Assembly: GCA_017624715.1 (NCBI GenBank)
Contig: JAGAMN010000016.1
Location: forward strand, 1-64,000
Direction: 5' to 3'
Origin: Oscillospiraceae bacterium
GTDB lineage: Bacteria > Bacillota > Clostridia > Oscillospirales > Oscillospiraceae
Length of the DNA stretch: 64,000 nucleotides
The position numbers and the translations under genes were made by a program. Below are positions 8,504-17,997 of this stretch, piece by piece. The number at the start of each line of letters is the position of its first letter. The first letter of the stretch is position 1. Under the pieces are notes generated by a model. That model saw nothing but the letters and a program-made list of their open reading frames with translations. It searched no databases and was not told the origin of the DNA.

Positions 8504-9685
8504 TTAAAGGGACTTATTTAAATATGCAAGGGCATCCCGGGATTCCGGGGAAATTTCACTGCCCTGTTTTTCCAATAGTGAAAGGGTCATTTCAAGGCCC
8601 AACTTCAACGCTCCGTCCAGATCCGAATATGCCAGCCGCCGCAGTTCCTCCACACCGGGAAAATCCCGGTTCGGTTCCATATAATCGGCTACATAAATGA
8701 TCTTTTCCAAGGTATTCATCGCCGCTTTTCCCGTTGTGTGGGAGCGGATCGCGCTGACCACCGCTTCGTTTTCTCCAAATATCCGCTCTGCCACCAGCGC
8801 ACCGGTCAAGGCATGCAGGGTCTTGGGATTTTTTGTAAAAAACGCATCGAGTACTATACCATACTCCCGGCACAAAGTCAATTGAAGCTTCCCGTCCAGG
8901 ACCTTGGTAATGTCGTGGAGTAGACCCGCTCTGGCGGCATCGGTTTCATCCGCACCCCAGCGTTTGGCAAGCTCCACCGCCGTATCCCGGCAGCCCAGGA
9001 CATGGGGCACACGCTTGGGATCCAGAAGCTGCGTAACCACCGATTCCAACCGCTCCATAGGTAGGTTGCGATAGTTTTCCCCGGTGCCGTAAAGATTATT
9101 GCTGCGAATGTAATCATACACACCTTTGGCTAGGAACGGGCTGGCGCAGTCAAATGCCAACAGCCGCCGCAGCTGAGTGGAAGAAATATCCACCACCGGA
9201 TTTTCCACCAAAATCACCTTGGCACCCAGTGCCTCCATTTCCTCTTTTTGGCGGTTAATGGCGTTAACTTCGTCCTTTTGTCCTCTGTAAAAGACACCCA
9301 GGGTTGCATTTTTCCAAAGGTATTCCGCGTTTTTCCATTGGAGGAATGTTAGGAACATATCCGTTCCGATCAGCAGGTACAGCGAATCACCGGGATACTG
9401 CTCTTTCAGCGCCTCCACCGTTTGATAGGTGTAGCTGGGGCCTTCCCTGTTCAGCTCCATATCCGTTACTTCCAGCGCTGGATCATCCCCGGCACACAGG
9501 CGCACCATCTCAAGCCGCTGCTGGGGCGCAGCAGATCCCACAGGCATAACCTTATGGGGCGCAATGCGATCCGGAATCAGCAGGAGCTTATCGAGTCCCA
9601 AAGCCGAAACCGCGCAGCATGCCGCCCGGATATGCCCGATATGCGGTGGGTTAAATGTTCCGCCGTAAATGCCGATTTTTGCCAT
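8504..9685 (-). CDS. nadD: Fused nicotinate-nucleotide adenylyltransferase and YqeK HD hydrolase
   Basis: A 393-residue fusion. Residues 1-195 are NadD: GIYGGTFNPPHIGHI carries the nucleotidyl-transfer HxGH motif and SSTQLRRL the C-terminal ISSTxIR-like motif. NadD makes deamido-NAD from nicotinate mononucleotide and ATP. Residues about 205-393 are a YqeK-type HD phosphohydrolase (LLHDITK, IRSHTTGK, YVADYMEPNRDF), a family with diadenosine tetraphosphate hydrolase activity. In Bacillus these are two adjacent genes; here they form one continuous frame with no stop between them. The start at 9685 has AGGAGG in front. It lies within the smc operon. Confidence 0.93.
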   Translation of the reverse strand: MAKIGIYGGTFNPPHIGHIRAACCAVSALGLDKLLLIPDRIAPHKVMPVGSAAPQQRLEMVRLCAGDDPALEVTDMELNREGPSYTYQTVEALKEQYPGDSLYLLIGTDMFLTFLQWKNAEYLWKNATLGVFYRGQKDEVNAINRQKEEMEALGAKVILVENPVVDISSTQLRRLLAFDCASPFLAKGVYDYIRSNNLYGTGENYRNLPMERLESVVTQLLDPKRVPHVLGCRDTAVELAKRWGADETDAARAGLLHDITKVLDGKLQLTLCREYGIVLDAFFTKNPKTLHALTGALVAERIFGENEAVVSAIRSHTTGKAAMNTLEKIIYVADYMEPNRDFPGVEELRRLAYSDLDGALKLGLEMTLSLLEKQGSEISPESRDALAYLNKSL

Positions 9686-9702
9686 ACATGCCTCCTAACA
9701 GA

Positions 9703-10173
9703 TCAATCCTCGCTCCGAAGCTGCTTCTCCCGTTCCCGTTCGATAGCCTTATCAATAGCCATCTGGCGGAAATACTGATTTCTCTGCTCGCGCACTTTCT
9801 TCTGTGCGGCACGTCTCGCGCGGATACCCTTACCCACAGGATCCGATTTGCTAACGGGGGTAGCCTTCCGCTTTGCCCGACCGGTCTGATTCCGCTCTTC
9901 CTGACACTTTTCGCTGAAGCGGTAAATCACAAACTTCGTACCGATCACCGAAACACCCTCGGCGCCGGTGGCTTCGCACAGGGCATCGCAAACCTCACGG
10001 GGGGTCATAAATGCACCCTCCAAGACCTTGCCCTTGACCAATTCTCTGGCGGTCAGCAGGTTCTCTGCCTCGGCGATCACCGCATCGGTTACACCGCTTT
10101 TGCCCACCATCAGGGTGGTATCAATGGTATTTGCCTGAGCGCGCAGCTCTGCTCTTTGTTTACTTGTCAGCAT
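9703..10173 (-). CDS. yhbY: YhbY-family CRM-domain RNA-binding protein
   Basis: A 156-residue protein. Residues 1-97 form a CRM domain (MLTSKQRAELRAQANTI, then the GKSGVTDAVI loop and VIGTKFVIYR), as in YhbY, which associates with pre-50S particles. Residues 100-156 are a highly charged Arg/Lys-rich tail. The ATG lies inside the end of rdgB (14-nt overlap) with GGAGG before it, so translation is probably coupled. It is followed 17 bp later by nadD. Confidence 0.9.
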   Translation of the reverse strand: MLTSKQRAELRAQANTIDTTLMVGKSGVTDAVIAEAENLLTARELVKGKVLEGAFMTPREVCDALCEATGAEGVSVIGTKFVIYRFSEKCQEERNQTGRAKRKATPVSKSDPVGKGIRARRAAQKKVREQRNQYFRQMAIDKAIEREREKQLRSED

Positions 10174-10765
10174 AGCCTGCCTCCTTCATTTTCTCATAAA
10201 ACAGTTTCAGCGCATTACCCCGATGGGAAACGCTGTTCTTTTCTTCCGGACTCAGCTCCGCAGTGGTCTTGCCCAAAGGCGGATAGAAAAAGATGGGATC
10301 ATAGCCAAAGCCATTCTCTCCCCTGGCCTCCCGGAGCAGCTCACCGTGAATCTCCCCTCTTGCCTGAATGGTCTGTCCCTCCGGTGTCACCAAGGTGATC
10401 ACACAAACGAACTGTGCCTGCCGCTGTCCATCGGGCACATGCTCCGTATTCTTAAGCAACAGCAGCAGCCGACCCCAGTCGTCCAGGCTTTCATCAAAGC
10501 CATACCGGGCAGAGTAAATACCCGGCTCACCATTCAGCGCATCCACCGCAATACCGGAATCATCCGCCAACGCGGGCAGACCCGTGGCTTTCATCACAGC
10601 TTCCGCCTTGATAAAGGAATTCTCCTCAAAGGTGCTGCCGGTCTCTTCAACATCCAAGTCGATGCCCAATTCCGACTGGAGCACCAAATCGATGCCGAAT
10701 TTCTCGGTGATCTTGCTGATTTCCTCCAGCTTATGTTTATTTTTGCTTGCTAAGACAACCTTCAT
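10160..10765 (-). CDS. rdgB: dITP/XTP pyrophosphatase (HAM1/RdgB)
   Basis: A 201-residue house-cleaning nucleotide pyrophosphatase that removes dITP and XTP. Family motifs are ASKNKHKLEEI at the N-terminus, LADDSGIAVDALNGEPGIYS in the active site, GFGYDPIF, and SHRGNALK near the end. It starts immediately after ftsY (2 bp apart) and overlaps yhbY, within the smc-leuS operon. Confidence 0.95.
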   Translation of the reverse strand: MKVVLASKNKHKLEEISKITEKFGIDLVLQSELGIDLDVEETGSTFEENSFIKAEAVMKATGLPALADDSGIAVDALNGEPGIYSARYGFDESLDDWGRLLLLLKNTEHVPDGQRQAQFVCVITLVTPEGQTIQARGEIHGELLREARGENGFGYDPIFFYPPLGKTTAELSPEEKNSVSHRGNALKLFYEKMKEAGYADK

Positions 10766-10767
10766 AC

Positions 10768-11673
10768 TTACAGCAGTGCCTCCACAAAATCCTTGGCTAC
10801 AAAGGGCATCAGATCGTCCGCCTGCTCACCGACACCGATGAACTTCACCGGAATCTGCAGGGCATCCGCTACCGCAATGACAATGCCGCCCTTGGCTGTG
10901 CCGTCCAGCTTGGTCAAGGCAATGGCGGTAACGCCGGCGATCTCCTTAAACTGCTTTGCCTGGATCAGTCCGTTCTGTCCGGTGGTGCCATCGAGCACCA
11001 GCAGTACTTCCCGGGATGCATTGGGCAGTTCCCGCTCCACAATACGGCTGATCTTGTTCAGCTCATTCATCAAGTTCTGCTTGTTGTGCAGCCGTCCGGC
11101 GGTGTCCACCAGGATCACATCTGCCTTTCTGGCCTTGGCTGCCTGGATACCGTCAAACACCACAGATGCCGGGTCTGCTCCCTCATGCTGCCGCACGATA
11201 TCTGCGCCGCTGCGACCGGCCCAAACTTGCAGCTGATCCGCAGCCGCAGCACGGAAGGTATCGCCCGCCACCAGCAGGACCTTCTTGCCCTGCTTTACAA
11301 GCTGGGTAGCGATCTTACCGATGGTGGTGGTCTTACCCACGCCGTTAACACCGATCACCAGAACCACAGAGGGGTTCGTATCCAGCTTCAGCTCCGGACT
11401 GCCCACTTCCAGCATCTCCACCAGGATGCCCTTCAGGGCTTCCTTGGCCTGCTCGGTTTCCTTCAGGTGCTGCTCCTTCACGATCTTGCGCAGGCGCTCC
11501 ACAGCCTTCACTGCGGTGTCTACGCCCAGATCCGCCAGGATCAGGCACTCTTCCAGTTCCTCATAAAAATCCTCGTCGATCTGACTGAAGCCGGAGAACA
11601 CCCCACCCAGGGTATTGCTCAGCGCATCTCTGGTCTTGGTCAGGCCGGCCTTGATCTTATCAAAAAATCCCAT
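10768..11673 (-). CDS. ftsY: Signal recognition particle receptor FtsY
   Basis: A 301-residue SRP GTPase that docks SRP-ribosome complexes at the membrane. The short N region leads into the NG domain: GVNGVGKTTTIGKIA (P-loop), DTAGR, TKLDGTAKGG and the closing GVGEQADDLMPF. The ATG at 11673 (MGFFDKIKAG) is preceded by AAGGAGT, which decides against a start seven codons upstream. The long acidic N-terminal extension of the E. coli protein is absent, as is usual in Firmicutes. It follows smc by 10 bp. Confidence 0.95.
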   Translation of the reverse strand: MGFFDKIKAGLTKTRDALSNTLGGVFSGFSQIDEDFYEELEECLILADLGVDTAVKAVERLRKIVKEQHLKETEQAKEALKGILVEMLEVGSPELKLDTNPSVVLVIGVNGVGKTTTIGKIATQLVKQGKKVLLVAGDTFRAAAADQLQVWAGRSGADIVRQHEGADPASVVFDGIQAAKARKADVILVDTAGRLHNKQNLMNELNKISRIVERELPNASREVLLVLDGTTGQNGLIQAKQFKEIAGVTAIALTKLDGTAKGGIVIAVADALQIPVKFIGVGEQADDLMPFVAKDFVEALL

Positions 11674-11683
11674 TGTATACTCC

Positions 11684-14600
11684 TTATTCCACAATGCCCA
11701 GATATTCTTCCATCTGGTTCAAATCCAGCCGCAGCAGCTTACTGATACCCTGCTCCTGCATCGTCACGCCGTACAGCACATCGGAAGCTTCCATCGTGCC
11801 TCTTCTGTGGGTAATGACGATGAACTGGGTCTTCTTGCTCAAATTCCGCAGGTAGGATGCAAACCGCTCCACATTCCGGTCGTCCAATGCCGCATCGATC
11901 TCGTCGAGCATGCAGAAGGGCGTGGGCCGAACTTTCAGAATGGCAAAATACAAAGCAATGGCAACAAATGCCTTCTCGCCACCGCTCAGCAGTGTAATGG
12001 TTTTCAGCTGCTTTCCGGGGGGCTGTACCTGAATCTCAATACCACAGGTCAGCGGATTCTCGGGATCCTCCAGTACCAGCGATCCCTTACCGCCGCCAAA
12101 CATTTCCTCAAAGGTCTGACCGAAGTACTGATCGATCTTCCGGAACTCCTCAACGAAGATCACAGTCATTTCTTTGGTGATATCCCGGATAATGCCTTCC
12201 AGATCCTTCTTGGAGTTCAGCACATCATCTCTCTGCTCGGACAAGTAAGCGTACCGCTCATTGACACGGGCATATTCCTCGATAGCGCCCAGGTTCGGTG
12301 TACCCAAAGCGGCGATCTTTCGCTTCAGTTCTGCGATACGGCGGTTACCGGCAGTAACAGACTCGATCTCACCACGATGCTCACCGGCAGTACCGGGAGT
12401 CAGATCGTAGTTTTCCCACAGCTTGTCAATAATCTGCTTTTCTTCCATGGCAGCTGTGACCTTCTTCTGATCCAGAAGTGCGCAGGCACGCTCCATGTTG
12501 ATAATATCCTTATTCTTTTCCTGAGCTTCCCGTTCAGTCCGGGTCTTGGCAGCTTCGGTCTCAGCACGCTGGGTGATCACCTGCTCCATCTGCTGACGGC
12601 AAGCAGCCACCTGCTCCGTATTCTCTTCCTGACGGGTCTTCAGTTCCCGAATCTGCTCACTTAAGCGAACATTATCTGCTTCAAAGGCATCGATCAGCGC
12701 ATTTTTTCGCTCCTGATCGCCTTCCATGGCGCTGCGCAAACCGTTCAGGTCCGCAATATGCACCTGGGCAGTGGCCCGTTCGGCATCCAATGCAGCAGCC
12801 TCAGTCTTCACAGAGGTCATCTGATCAGTGATCTGGGCAGTTGCCTCGGTGGCCTCGGTCTGACTGCCTTCCAGCAAAGCAATACTCTGCTTGGTTTCTT
12901 CCAGCTGTGCAGTATAGAGCTGGATCTTGGTCTTGCCCGCCGCCAGACGCTCCCGATCCATGGCAGAGCGCTGCTGCAGATTCTCCAGTTCTTTCCGGGC
13001 AGCGCTTTCCGCGTCCACAATGGCCTGGAGCAAAATCTCATGCTGCTTTTCCTGGCCCTGCAGACGCAGCACCTGGTCTTCCGCCTCCCGGAGCTGCTCT
13101 CTGGCAGTATTCAGCTGGAATTCCACCTGGTCGAAAAGGCGCTGTGCTTCCTGAAGTTCTGCTTCCGCAGCCAGCTTCTCGGTCTGCAGCTGCTTTTCCT
13201 GAGCAGTCAGCTTTTCCAGCTCGTTGGCACGGGACAAAATACCCGCCTCTTTATTTACGCTACCGCCGGTCATGGAACCGCCGGCATTCATCACCTGGCC
13301 ATCCAGGGTAACGATCTTAAACCGGTTGCTGTATTTGCCAGCCATGGCAATGGCCGCATCCAGATCACGGACGATAACCGTCCGGCCCAGCAGATTATCC
13401 ACCACATCCCGGTAAGTATCCTTAGCGGTAACCAAATCTGCGGCGATGCCCACATAGCCCCGACAACCATCCAACCCCTTTTCGGTCAGCCGACGACCCT
13501 GAATGGTAGTCAGCGGCAGGAAGGTCGCACGTCCGTTGCCGGTGCGCTTCAGGAAAGAAATGGCAGCCTTGCCGTCCTGTTCGCTGCCCACAACAATCTG
13601 CTGCATGGCAGCGCCCAGCGCGATCTCAATGGCAACAGCATATTCATCCTCGGTCCGGATCAGCCGGGATACCGGGCCGTGGACATTCCGCAGGCTGCCC
13701 CGTTCGGCCTCCTGCATTACCAGACGGACGGACTTCTGATAGCTTTCGTAATCCCGCTCCATAGCCCGGAACACCCGAACCTTAGCGGTGACAGAATCCA
13801 ATTTTGCGGTCAGTTCACGGCACTGCTGATCCAGAGCATCCCGGCGTTTGATCCGAGTTTCCTGGCGCATGGCATAGCCGGAAATGGTATTATTGGCAGC
13901 GGTGACTTCCTCGCTGGCCTTTCTCAGTTCTGCCCGGCAATCATCCAGATTCTTCTGGGCTTCTTCCCGACGGGCAGTGCCGGCGGACAGATCCTCCCGC
14001 AGCTGCGCTGTACGCGCTTCGGTCTGACCTCTGCTTTCCAGCAAGCCCCGGTTGTCCGCCTCTTGGGCTGCAATATCCGATGCCAGCCGGGTCTCCTTGC
14101 TGCGCAACTCCAGAAACTGCCGGGTCATACCCTGAGCATTGGCCGCCATGACAGACAGCTGCTGCTGCAATTGCTGAATCGCAGTCTGCTTTTCGGTCAG
14201 CTCCTGTTCGATCTGGACGATTCGCTCATGAGCCTGCTGAATCTGGGTAACGATACCGCCGCTGCGGTCTGCTGTACCCTGGAGTTCCTCTTTTATCCGC
14301 AGAATGTTGGCATTGTTGTTATCCACATTTCCCCGCAGCACAGCCATCTGGCCTTCCAGCTGCTGATGGGTAGCATCCAGCATATTGACCTTTACGCGGA
14401 CGTTCTCCAATTCGCCGTCCTTCTGGCGTAAAGCGTTGCCGTACTGCTCTGCCTGAGAATACAGTCTTTCCAGGTCATCATGAGCCTGCTGCAACACAAA
14501 AGACGCAGAAGCATAGTCCTCCTCTGCTTTCTTAGCAGCTGCGGACAGCTTGTCCAGAGTATCCAGCCACACAGCCACTTCCACGCCACGCAGTTCGTCC

Positions 14601-15256
14601 TTCAGCTCCAGATACTTTCTGGCCTTCTCGGACTGCACCTTCAAAGGCTCCAGCTGCAGCTCCAGCTCAGAAACCTTGTCACCGATACGCAGCAGATTAT
14701 CCTCTGTGTGAGCCAATTTCCGTTCCGTCTCTTCCTTGCGATGGCGGTACTTGGAAATACCGGCCGCCTCCTCAAAGATCTCCCGGCGGTCAGCGCTCTT
14801 CAGCGAAAGGATCTCGTCAATGCGGCCCTGGCCGATGTTGGAATAACCCTCCCGACCCAAACCGGTATCCATGAACATCTCGTGGATATCACGCAAACGG
14901 GCAGACTGACGGTTAATGTAGTATTCACTGTCACCGCTGCGGTAATACCGCCGGGTGACCATGACCTCATCAGCATCATACATCAGTGCCCTGTCGGAAT
15001 TGTCCAGCGTCAGGGTAGCTTCTGCAAAGCCCACAGCGCTGCGCTTCTGTGTGCCGCCGAAGATCACGTCCTCCATTTTGGCACCACGGAGCGTCTTACT
15101 GCTCTGCTCGCCCATAACCCAGAGGATCGCATCGGAAATATTCGATTTACCGGAGCCGTTGGGGCCAACGATGGCGGTGATGTCATCACCGAACCGGATC
15201 AAAGTCTTGTCCGGGAAGGACTTAAAGCCCTGCACTTCCAAAGATTTCAGATACAC
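11684..15256 (-). CDS. smc: Chromosome segregation ATPase SMC
   Basis: A 1190-residue SMC condensin subunit. Walker A (GPNGSGKSN) is near residue 32. Two long coiled-coil arms flank a hinge at about 500-660 (GRATFLPLTTIQGRRL). The signature LLSGGEKAFVAIAL and Walker B CMLDEIDAALDD lie at the C-terminus. It organises and segregates the chromosome with ScpA/ScpB, which are not in this window. The start is a GTG at 15256 (MYLKSLEVQGFKSFPDKT) behind AGAGG. It is the first gene of the long minus-strand operon ending with leuS. Confidence 0.97.
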   Translation of the reverse strand: MYLKSLEVQGFKSFPDKTLIRFGDDITAIVGPNGSGKSNISDAILWVMGEQSSKTLRGAKMEDVIFGGTQKRSAVGFAEATLTLDNSDRALMYDADEVMVTRRYYRSGDSEYYINRQSARLRDIHEMFMDTGLGREGYSNIGQGRIDEILSLKSADRREIFEEAAGISKYRHRKEETERKLAHTEDNLLRIGDKVSELELQLEPLKVQSEKARKYLELKDELRGVEVAVWLDTLDKLSAAAKKAEEDYASASFVLQQAHDDLERLYSQAEQYGNALRQKDGELENVRVKVNMLDATHQQLEGQMAVLRGNVDNNNANILRIKEELQGTADRSGGIVTQIQQAHERIVQIEQELTEKQTAIQQLQQQLSVMAANAQGMTRQFLELRSKETRLASDIAAQEADNRGLLESRGQTEARTAQLREDLSAGTARREEAQKNLDDCRAELRKASEEVTAANNTISGYAMRQETRIKRRDALDQQCRELTAKLDSVTAKVRVFRAMERDYESYQKSVRLVMQEAERGSLRNVHGPVSRLIRTEDEYAVAIEIALGAAMQQIVVGSEQDGKAAISFLKRTGNGRATFLPLTTIQGRRLTEKGLDGCRGYVGIAADLVTAKDTYRDVVDNLLGRTVIVRDLDAAIAMAGKYSNRFKIVTLDGQVMNAGGSMTGGSVNKEAGILSRANELEKLTAQEKQLQTEKLAAEAELQEAQRLFDQVEFQLNTAREQLREAEDQVLRLQGQEKQHEILLQAIVDAESAARKELENLQQRSAMDRERLAAGKTKIQLYTAQLEETKQSIALLEGSQTEATEATAQITDQMTSVKTEAAALDAERATAQVHIADLNGLRSAMEGDQERKNALIDAFEADNVRLSEQIRELKTRQEENTEQVAACRQQMEQVITQRAETEAAKTRTEREAQEKNKDIINMERACALLDQKKVTAAMEEKQIIDKLWENYDLTPGTAGEHRGEIESVTAGNRRIAELKRKIAALGTPNLGAIEEYARVNERYAYLSEQRDDVLNSKKDLEGIIRDITKEMTVIFVEEFRKIDQYFGQTFEEMFGGGKGSLVLEDPENPLTCGIEIQVQPPGKQLKTITLLSGGEKAFVAIALYFAILKVRPTPFCMLDEIDAALDDRNVERFASYLRNLSKKTQFIVITHRRGTMEASDVLYGVTMQEQGISKLLRLDLNQMEEYLGIVE

Positions 15257-15294
15257 AGCAAAACCTCTTCAAAATATGTATAAAGAATCAATTT

Positions 15295-15323
15295 ATTATA
15301 CTTGAAAAGAACACGAATTGCAA
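15295..15323 (-). promoter_or_regulatory. Promoter of the smc operon
   Basis: On the minus strand, TTGCAA (15318-15323) and TATAAT (15295-15300) are 17 bp apart, about 40 bp before the GTG start of smc. Confidence 0.7.
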
Positions 15324-15401
15324 GGTTTTCTTTTGAAAAAACCGCCGGTTTTTCCATATTTATTTATGCTTGTGACACACTTCGCCAAGGCATAATAAGC
15401 A

Positions 15402-15430
15402 TTGACTTTCCAATCCAAATAATATATAAT
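15402..15430 (+). promoter_or_regulatory. Promoter of the rhamnose/polysaccharide operon
   Basis: TTGACT (15402-15407) and TATAAT (15425-15430) with a 17-bp spacer, 86 bp before the first gene. The 260-bp gap between this operon and smc holds the two divergent promoters and no gene. Confidence 0.75.
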
Positions 15431-15516
15431 ATATTAGCTAAATACATAGAATTTCCTCACATTTTCTGCCACTTTTTGTGTAGCGTATAACTATTTGCCT
15501 AAAAGGAAGAAATAAA

Positions 15517-16872
15517 ATGTTTCAAAAATTCAAACGCTCCTACCTATTGGCCTGCCATGCGGTCTGTTTTTTGATAAACTTGGCCATTTTTCTTGTTTTA
15601 TTCTCTCTCGACAATGGCTATTTGCTCCGCCCCAGCCGTACCGCTGCCATTACCATTTTGGCCTTTTCCTTTGTCTATGTGCTGACCACCCGGGTTTACG
15701 GCGGCTTTGATATCGGTGTTAAAAAAAGCAAACCCATCATTTATTCCCTTTCCCTTTGTTTGCTTACTTCCGATCTGGTGGCACACCTGTTCCTGTGCAT
15801 TATGAACATCACCGTTGTCAACAATGGTCAATTTGTGTATGAGCAGCCCTGGATGCTGGTTCTGGCTTTTGTTGCCCAGATTGCCGCGACCTCTCTTCTG
15901 ACTTACGGCTGCAACAATCTTTACTTCACATTCATTCCTCAGCAAAAATGTCTGCTGGTCCGCCACAGCAGCGACAACATCAAAAAGCTGAGAAAAAGCA
16001 TCGCCAGCTATCGCAAGCAGTTTGTCGTTAGCCAGGAAATCGATCTGAATGACCCCCAGTTACTTGCCGCCATTGATGCGCACGACTGCGTGTTCCTGTG
16101 CAATCTGACTTCTTCTGAACGTGTCCACATCATAGAGTATTGCTACGCCAAGCGGAAACATATTTACTATACCCTTGAAGTGTCCGACTTTGTTTCCCTG
16201 GGTGCCCGCCGCATTATGTTCAGCGACACTTCTATGATGCATTGCCCTCCCAAGGGCCTGCACATGGAGCAGCGCATCATCAAACGGGGCTTCGACATTC
16301 TGGTCTCCGCGTTTGTTTTGCTGCTGTCCTCCCCCATCTTCCTGTTGACAGCCCTTGCCATTAAACTGGAAGACGGCGGCCATGTTTTCTACCGTCAGCC
16401 CCGGGCCACCTACGGTGGACGGGTCTTTCATGTCATCAAATTCCGCTCCATGCGGGAAGCCAATTCCGTCAATGTATCCGTCACCAAAAACGATGACCGG
16501 ATCACAAAAGTCGGCAAGTTTATCCGAAAGTTCCGCATTGATGAGCTGCCCCAGCTGGTCAATGTGCTCAAGGGCGATATGACTCTGGTTGGTCCCCGTC
16601 CGGAGATGCTGGAAAATGTGGAAAAGTACACCGACCAGCTGCCGGAGTTCTCCTACCGTCTTTGGGTAAAGGCCGGTTTGACCGGTATGGCCCAGATCTA
16701 CGGCAAGTACAACACCTCACCTAAAGAAAAACTGGCCCTGGATATTGCTTATATCGAGCAGTACAGCCTTCTTTTGGATCTGCGGCTGTTCCTGCGAACA
16801 CTGCTGGTTCTGTTCACTCCTGAAGAAAGCACCGAAGCCTTTGATGACGAAGCAGAGGAGCTGCAGCTATGA
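15517..16872 (+). CDS. Membrane sugar-phosphate transferase starting glycan assembly (polyprenyl-phosphate type)
   Basis: A 451-residue protein. Residues 1-140 contain four to five membrane helices. A loosely conserved middle segment follows. The C-terminal bacterial sugar transferase domain (about 250-450) begins KRGFDILVSAFVLLLSSPIF. It carries FYRQPRATYGGRVFHVIKFRSM, the catalytic-loop RIDELPQL and LVGPRPE, and ends with GLTGMAQIYGKYN. Enzymes of this family (WcaJ, WbaP, CpsE) move a sugar 1-phosphate from a nucleotide sugar to undecaprenyl phosphate. The donor sugar cannot be read from sequence. First gene of the operon; its stop overlaps the next ATG. Confidence 0.92.
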   Translation: MFQKFKRSYLLACHAVCFLINLAIFLVLFSLDNGYLLRPSRTAAITILAFSFVYVLTTRVYGGFDIGVKKSKPIIYSLSLCLLTSDLVAHLFLCIMNITVVNNGQFVYEQPWMLVLAFVAQIAATSLLTYGCNNLYFTFIPQQKCLLVRHSSDNIKKLRKSIASYRKQFVVSQEIDLNDPQLLAAIDAHDCVFLCNLTSSERVHIIEYCYAKRKHIYYTLEVSDFVSLGARRIMFSDTSMMHCPPKGLHMEQRIIKRGFDILVSAFVLLLSSPIFLLTALAIKLEDGGHVFYRQPRATYGGRVFHVIKFRSMREANSVNVSVTKNDDRITKVGKFIRKFRIDELPQLVNVLKGDMTLVGPRPEMLENVEKYTDQLPEFSYRLWVKAGLTGMAQIYGKYNTSPKEKLALDIAYIEQYSLLLDLRLFLRTLLVLFTPEESTEAFDDEAEELQL

Positions 16873-17990
16873 AAACCGCTTTCCTCATCAGCTGTTCCGA
16901 TCACTATGATCACCGTATGCACCTGTGGGATACCTGCCTGCAGCAAATGGGCTACCAAACCCGGTATATCACCGGTGATTTTGATCACACCAAAAAGGCA
17001 AAATTCACCTGTAATGTGCCCGGTGCGGTGCAATTGCCGGTACTTCCCTATCGCAAGAATTTGTCGGTATCTCGCATTCTTTCTCACCGAATGTTCGCAA
17101 AAAAAGCCCGGCGCTACCTGCAGGAGCATCACCCGGATGTGGTAATCGCTCTGCTGCCGCCGAATTTTCTGGCCCATTACCTGGCCAAATATAAAAAACA
17201 GCACCCAAAAACCAAGCTGATCTTTGACATTTTCGACCTTTGGCCGGAATCTTTCCCGTCCAACAAGCTCAAAAAACTGCTTTCCCCCATCTTCCGGATA
17301 TGGTCCGGACTCCGGGACAGGAATCTCCATATGGCAGATTTTGTCACCACCGAATGTGACCTGTTCCGCAGCAAACTCCGGCTTCCGGAAGACACCTCTG
17401 CCACAGTTTACCTGTCTGCCAAGCCGGTGCAATCCCCCACGCAATGCACTTTGGCAGAAGATCGGTTGGAGCTGTGCTACTTGGGTGCCATCAATAACAT
17501 CATCAATATCGATGCTATCTGTGATCTGCTAAAGCAGGCCGTGGCTATCAAACCCGTCACCTTGCACATCATCGGCAAAGGTGAGCAAGAAGAAGCCTTT
17601 GTCCGCCGCGCCCGGGAAACCGGTGCCCACGTGCAATTCTACGGCGCTGTTTACGACAGCGATCAAAAGCAGCAGATCCTGGGGCGCTGCCATTTCGGCT
17701 TGAACCTTATGCGTTCCTCTGTCTGCGTGGGCTTGACCATGAAATCCGTAGATTACTTCCGGTTTGGTCTTCCGATCATTAACAACATTCCGGCAGATAC
17801 TGCTGCGTTTATCCGCGACCGCCAGGTAGGCTTCCCATTGGACGACAGCTGCGCTCAGCGCATTGCTGCCTTGACACCGGATGAATGCCTTGCCATGCGC
17901 CAGCGTGTTGCAGACCTGTTTTGTCAGTTCTTTGACCAGAATACCGTGGCTGCACAAATGACACAGATTCTGGAACAAATCATACTTTGA
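16869..17990 (+). CDS. Glycosyltransferase, GT4-like (GT-B fold)
   Basis: A 373-residue cytosolic protein with an N-terminal acceptor half (KTAFLISCSDHYDHRMHLWD, IFDIFDLWPESFPSN). The C-terminal donor-binding half carries CYLGAINNIINIDAICDLL, LHIIGKGEQEEAF and VQFYGAVYDSDQKQQILGRC. The layout matches family 4 transferases that extend lipid-linked glycans. The start ATG overlaps the stop of the sugar transferase gene, so the two are translationally coupled. Donor and linkage are unknown. Confidence 0.85.
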   Translation: MKTAFLISCSDHYDHRMHLWDTCLQQMGYQTRYITGDFDHTKKAKFTCNVPGAVQLPVLPYRKNLSVSRILSHRMFAKKARRYLQEHHPDVVIALLPPNFLAHYLAKYKKQHPKTKLIFDIFDLWPESFPSNKLKKLLSPIFRIWSGLRDRNLHMADFVTTECDLFRSKLRLPEDTSATVYLSAKPVQSPTQCTLAEDRLELCYLGAINNIINIDAICDLLKQAVAIKPVTLHIIGKGEQEEAFVRRARETGAHVQFYGAVYDSDQKQQILGRCHFGLNLMRSSVCVGLTMKSVDYFRFGLPIINNIPADTAAFIRDRQVGFPLDDSCAQRIAALTPDECLAMRQRVADLFCQFFDQNTVAAQMTQILEQIIL

Positions 17991-17997
17991 GGCAACT

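Noticed and set aside
12758-14431. 557-codon plus-strand frame
   Set aside because: Antisense to the coiled-coil and hinge part of smc, which is unambiguous.
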